A DNA stretch of 25,259 bases. Origin: a virus. The translations under genes and the position numbers were made by a program. Below are positions 21,936-25,259 of the stretch, piece by piece. The first letter of the stretch is position 1, and every line of letters begins with the position of its first letter. Under the pieces are notes generated by a model that saw only the letters and a program-made list of their open reading frames with translations, made no database searches and was not told the DNA's origin. The stretch spans positions 1-25,259 of the IMG/VR virus record IMGVR_UViG_3300033553_000830; one strand, given 5' to 3'.

Positions 21936-22684
21936 TCCAATTTTCTCATTCTGATGTGAAGGTGTTTGGCGGCCGTTATATCGTTTATGGTGACGGTGCA
22001 ATCATTCAGGTGGTAGCCTGGATAAAGGGTGTGGAAGAGGTCTCTGTCTTCAGGCCGGCTGGCCATGGTGTCTATTTTCTTCCGCGTATATTTGTGATCG
22101 TTTACTTTGACTGTAGGCTTGGTAAGATTCTTGGAGGATACCCAGCGCTTCTTTCCTTTTGGGTCTTTTGATATGTACCTGGCCAGGCCTTCATATCCAA
22201 ACTCGTCCGCTTTTAACCTGTCGGCGTTAGCTCTTCCCCTGTTCCAGATCTCTTCAGCTGCATCCCGGTCCATCCCTGACATGACGATGTGGTGATGAAT
22301 GCGCTTTTTTTTCTTCCCAGAGTCCGGATCTTCTTCCTGGTGTTCGATCACTGCGATGTATTTCATTTCGGGTAGGTTGTTTTTCTGGCGGTATCGTTTG
22401 ATGCGTCTGATGTAATTCACCACGTCCTTTCTTGCCTGCTCTTCGTCGGGCAGCTGCTCATTGTCGTTATAGGTGAGGTGAACTGCCAGGTCTTTATCTG
22501 TGAAGTTGGTATTTAGTAGACGGGTTAGATGCTTCCTGGCGTTTTTATCGTTTAGATTCTTTTGTTTTGGTTTGCTGATCTTTGATTTTTTCTTTCTGGG
22601 CTCTTTTTGTTGTTTGCTGCTGATGGGGTACACTTCTATTTCCAGTATTTTTCCGGAGTAAATCTTTTTCTCTCTCCAGGGCAT
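21932..22684 (-). CDS. HUH-superfamily replication initiator (rolling-circle type)
   Basis: Protein of 250 aa from ATG 22684, with AGGAGGG about 13 nt upstream. Motif I-like AVHLTY is at 67-72, the HUH motif is at 130-132 (IHHHIVM), and the catalytic Tyr region is ARYISKD (Tyr170), all in the order typical of HUH Rep endonucleases that nick a DNA strand and stay bound through Tyr. The look is closest to the REP_ORF2-G2P-like family of small phages and plasmids. An earlier in-frame ATG at 22849 would add a hydrophobic leader, which is unlikely to be part of a nuclease. It overlaps recU. This implies nick-initiated rolling-circle replication of the phage or an associated replicon. Confidence 0.85.
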   Translation of the reverse strand: MPWREKKIYSGKILEIEVYPISSKQQKEPRKKKSKISKPKQKNLNDKNARKHLTRLLNTNFTDKDLAVHLTYNDNEQLPDEEQARKDVVNYIRRIKRYRQKNNLPEMKYIAVIEHQEEDPDSGKKKKRIHHHIVMSGMDRDAAEEIWNRGRANADRLKADEFGYEGLARYISKDPKGKKRWVSSKNLTKPTVKVNDHKYTRKKIDTMASRPEDRDLFHTLYPGYHLNDCTVTINDITAAKHLHIRMRKLE

Positions 22685-22869
22685 AGGGTTCTTTTTCCCT
22701 CCTGTCGTTTTGCGCCTTTTTTTGTATAAATATTCATGGTTGTACCTGATGGTTGAAAAGATAATACCTATTACAAGCGCGAAAAACCTTGGTTTTTTCC
22801 GCATTTTGCGCCATTCTGACAACTTCATATGGTATAATGTACTTGGCATAGCGGTTTATATTATTGTTA

Positions 22870-22903
22870 AAGCACATTACGCTTTGGGTGGCGCGATGTG
22901 CTC
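22870..22903. repeat. Inverted repeat upstream of the HUH gene (candidate origin or terminator)
   Basis: AGCACAT (22872-22878) and ATGTGCT (22897-22903) are perfect 7-bp arms. An inner CGC/GCG pair (22881-22883 with 22892-22894) gives an 8-nt loop. It lies 7 nt after the HTH gene stop and about 190 nt upstream of the HUH start. It could be a bidirectional terminator or the Rep recognition hairpin. Confidence 0.45.
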
Positions 22904-22909
22904 TTTTCT

Positions 22910-23251
22910 TTATGGGTTTTCCCGCTCATACTGGACGATCTTTTTTCTGATATATGATTTGTCCAGGTTAAAAACCCTTGCTATTTCTGTATACTTCATC
23001 CCATTCTGCCTCATTTCTGCCATAGTTTTTATTTCCTGTTCTCTTTCCAGCTTTCGTTCGATCACTTCTTCTTTTGTTGCTGGTTTGGGGGTTCTGGGCT
23101 TTGCTTTGTTTAAGTTCTGGATTGATTTCTCCATTTTGTTCCACTCACGTTTGGTGAGATTACCTTCTTCAATCCACTGCAGCGCTTTTTCTGGTGTCAG
23201 ATTTCCAATGATACTCAGGCTCAGGGCGTACCAGTTTTCAGCTGTTTCCAT
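22910..23251 (-). CDS. HTH protein, replication-module regulator (probable)
   Basis: Protein of 113 aa. An acidic helical N-terminus precedes a Lys/Arg-rich linker at about 50-68 and a C-terminal helix-turn-helix at about 78-108 (MAEMRQNGMKYTEIARVFNLDK, then SYIRKKIVQYE), similar to resolvase or sigma-like HTH domains. ATG 23251 has AGAGGTGATCAT upstream and follows the PcfJ-like gene by 22 nt. Its place just upstream of the HUH gene suggests control of replication genes (inference). Confidence 0.68.
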   Translation of the reverse strand: METAENWYALSLSIIGNLTPEKALQWIEEGNLTKREWNKMEKSIQNLNKAKPRTPKPATKEEVIERKLEREQEIKTMAEMRQNGMKYTEIARVFNLDKSYIRKKIVQYERENP

Positions 23252-23273
23252 ATGATCACCTCTTTTAATCCTC

Positions 23274-25259
23274 TTACATAGCCTCTTTCAGCTTTTCCAG
23301 TGGTGCAGTCAGCTTTTCTTTCTCAAACCTCTCCAGCAACCTTTTAATGTCTTTGTCTTGGTCTGTGGACTTGTTGCGCATCCCTCTGCACTGACGAATC
23401 TTTCCGTTGGCGATCTCCAGGGTATAAAAGGGAGTGTCGGGGTCTTCTTTTTTTCGTATAAACAGGATGATACATTCTCTTTTGGCTATGCGTGAAATGT
23501 AGTTACTGACACAGTGCTTCAGGTGGTGGCCTTCCTCTACGAGTTGATCAGCTGATTCCGGTGCTGTGATGATGTACTTTCCGATTTCCATGGCGTACTT
23601 CTCCATGATCTGTGGGTACAGCTTTTCAATCTTCTTCTGCTCCCGGCGTTCCCTGGCGGCTTCCGCTTTTTTCCGTTTTGCATCCCAGCGTTTAAAGGTT
23701 GTTTCGTGGGCCTCTTCCAGGTTTCGTGGAAATAGTATGAAATGGTTCGACAAGTCATATTTCAGTTTGCTACAGACTTCCACATAGTCGGCCCAGTTCT
23801 GGAAGGTTGTTTCTGTCTTCTCTTTTCCATGGGTCTGCTTTTCAATGTAGTTCATAATCTTTACCAGGCCGGCGTGATGCGCTGCTATTTTCAGTATGTC
23901 TTCCTCGAACTGTGTCATGCTTGCCAGGCGCTTGATCTGGTCCGGTACAATCTTCATGCCATAGTGCTTCATGCGCCGGTAAAAGAGCAGGGCATCTCTA
24001 CCGCCATCGATCTGTTTCAGCAGGCTTATTTCATCATTTTTAAGTGAGGTAAACTTGTCTGGTGTGTAGCCAATGCCTCCGCGCTCCATGCAATCGGCAA
24101 TGTAGTAACCCAGGCCTCTTTTCACCAGGTATTCAAGTTCTCTGTGAATCAGGTATACCGCTATATACTGATGGATATTGAAAGCAAATTCCGGACGGTG
24201 TATGGCGTACTTCTCTATGGCTGAATACTCGAAGGGTGTACCCTGTAGGGCTTCACTGATTCCTTCCGGGTAAAGTATGGTTTTGTCGATGGTTCTTTCG
24301 CCATATCCTCTGAAGCTGTACTCACACCATCTGACCTTACCGGTTTGTTTGAAAGCTGCCCAATCATAGGTTTCATATTCTGTTCCCTGGTGAATGGTGC
24401 GTGTTATCTCATAGTGATGTGTGGTTGAAGTGTGCATCAGTATTCCCTTGTCACCTTTAAAATCTCGGCAAACGTTAAAGAACCTGACAACAAATTCCGG
24501 TTTATCTTGTTTCTTTGTGGTGATGTCTGGCAGCATGGATTGGATCAGCGCCACGGTTCGCCATTCGCTCCACCTGCTGCCTGACATTTTGCCGGCGGCT
24601 TTGCAGGTGATGGTGATTTCACAGCTGGGGCATGTGCCGCTTTTGTCGTGGCGTGGTTCTGTGACGATCACGTCTTGACCGCACCAAGTACAGTGGCCAT
24701 TCATCTGCTTTTTGCCTTTCCGGTAGTTATACACGATGTACCGGCTGGATAAGAAGGCCTGTTCTTTCACCCATGGCATGAAATTGTCCGGGATGGGTGG
24801 CACTCTGTTCATCTGGGCATCGATGGCGTCTGTGATGGCTTTGTGTTTTATGGCCAGGCGTTGTTTCATGATATCTTCCTGGAGGTTATAAATCGCTTTC
24901 AGAGGCTCGGTGGAGCCGGTGAATTCTTCCAGCAGCTGTTGACTTTCAGCGTCGGCCACGGCGCATCTGCTGGCCCATTCCCAGCCGGGGTATCCGGAGA
25001 CCATGGATGAGATACTTCCTGTTTTCCATTTCCTGTCTTCGATGGTCTGGGAAATGTATTCGCTCTTGTTTATGAAAACCCTGAATACGGGGTTTAGATA
25101 CTCAGGCTGGTGGAACAGTAGATTTTCCCTTTTGTGAAAGTCCAGCTGCAGCAATTCATTTTCAGGTGTGAATTGATGGTGCCAGGCACAAACGAACCAT
25201 TTTGGCTGGGGTGTTCTTATGGCCAACCTGATTAAGTCATCTGTGGCTGACCATACGGG
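23274..25259 (-). CDS. PcfJ-like protein (5' end outside window)
   Basis: A frame open across the right edge; the visible part is 661 codons including the stop, and the first in-frame codon that could start is TTG 25226, which has no good ribosome site. The C-terminal section with EGHHLKHCVSNYI (about 566-578 of the TTG-start numbering) and then FYTLEIANGKIRQCRG matches the PcfJ-like family, known from conjugative plasmid and phage contexts. The centre holds a Cys4-type zinc ribbon (CTWC at 179-182 and CPSC at 199-202). Function of PcfJ-like proteins is poorly known. It is the first gene of the early block in this window. Confidence 0.82.
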   Translation of the reverse strand, partial: PVWSATDDLIRLAIRTPQPKWFVCAWHHQFTPENELLQLDFHKRENLLFHQPEYLNPVFRVFINKSEYISQTIEDRKWKTGSISSMVSGYPGWEWASRCAVADAESQQLLEEFTGSTEPLKAIYNLQEDIMKQRLAIKHKAITDAIDAQMNRVPPIPDNFMPWVKEQAFLSSRYIVYNYRKGKKQMNGHCTWCGQDVIVTEPRHDKSGTCPSCEITITCKAAGKMSGSRWSEWRTVALIQSMLPDITTKKQDKPEFVVRFFNVCRDFKGDKGILMHTSTTHHYEITRTIHQGTEYETYDWAAFKQTGKVRWCEYSFRGYGERTIDKTILYPEGISEALQGTPFEYSAIEKYAIHRPEFAFNIHQYIAVYLIHRELEYLVKRGLGYYIADCMERGGIGYTPDKFTSLKNDEISLLKQIDGGRDALLFYRRMKHYGMKIVPDQIKRLASMTQFEEDILKIAAHHAGLVKIMNYIEKQTHGKEKTETTFQNWADYVEVCSKLKYDLSNHFILFPRNLEEAHETTFKRWDAKRKKAEAARERREQKKIEKLYPQIMEKYAMEIGKYIITAPESADQLVEEGHHLKHCVSNYISRIAKRECIILFIRKKEDPDTPFYTLEIANGKIRQCRGMRNKSTDQDKDIKRLLERFEKEKLTAPLEKLKEAM

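Noticed and set aside
22684-22849. Hydrophobic N-terminal leader of the HUH protein
   Set aside because: In-frame codons exist from 22849, but the ATG at 22684 starts where Rep-like similarity begins and has the only AGGAGGG site; a membrane-like leader on a Rep is unlikely.
1-25259. tRNA genes, CRISPR arrays, insertion sequences, integrase or attachment sites
   Set aside because: Looked for by eye (cloverleaf-like GGTTCRA arms, regular spaced repeats, transposase motifs, tyrosine or serine recombinase signatures) and none was found; a tRNA scan and repeat finder would be decisive.

Overview
The window is a contiguous block of a tailed-phage genome (free phage or prophage), siphovirus-type with an HK97-fold capsid. 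Every gene I accept is on the minus strand, so transcription runs from position 25259 down to 1. The host is probably a member of the Bacillota: Shine-Dalgarno sites are strong (AGGAGG-type), GTG starts are used, and there is a RecU-type resolvase, an ArpU/RinA-like late regulator, an LLH-type holin and a phi13-like tail tube protein. The species cannot be told. No integrase, repressor or tRNA gene is seen, so lysogeny cannot be judged from this window.

Layout in transcription order. (1) Early/replication module, 25259-19319: a PcfJ-like protein cut by the window edge, an HTH protein, a small HUH (rolling-circle type) replication initiator, a RecU-like Holliday junction resolvase, several small phage proteins, a nucleoside-deoxyribosyltransferase-fold (DUF4406-like) protein, and an ArpU/RinA-like regulator closing the block. 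(2) Control region, 19318-19143: a perfect 11-bp tandem repeat and a hairpin, the likely early/late switch. (3) Packaging, 19142-15759: a 44-aa Cys protein, an HTH small-terminase-like protein, an HNH + P-loop kinase fusion, a second (P27-like) small-terminase candidate, and TerL. (4) Capsid, 15755-12349: portal, prohead protease, major capsid protein (MCP), then an Ig-like domain readable only by a -1 frameshift from the MCP gene; a strong intrinsic terminator follows. (5) Connector and tail, 12295-2552: head-tail connectors, tail tube, a G/GT tail chaperone pair joined by a frameshift on an A10 run, tape measure, tail-tip proteins, a mosaic receptor-binding region with 25-residue EVPTIE repeats, and a baseplate-hub-like protein ending in a terminator. 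(6) Lysis, 2394-1: a small conserved-looking protein, an XhlA-like protein, a Cys-rich mini-protein, an M15 peptidase endolysin, a peptidoglycan-binding + phosphodiester-glycosidase-like protein, and an LLH holin.

Genes are packed tightly with many ATGA-type overlaps, and no stretch longer than 300 bases lacks a gene. The most notable content is translational recoding at two structural loci. At the end of the MCP gene, the canonical slippery heptamer A AAA AAG is followed 6 nt later by a stem-loop and opens a 92-codon Ig-like extension. At the tail chaperone, an A10 tract requires a +1 (or -2) shift. Other points of interest are the HUH initiator inside a tailed phage, the HNH-kinase fusion flanked by two small-terminase candidates, the EVPTIE repeat family shared by neighbouring tail genes, and the NAGPA-like enzyme in the lysis cassette.
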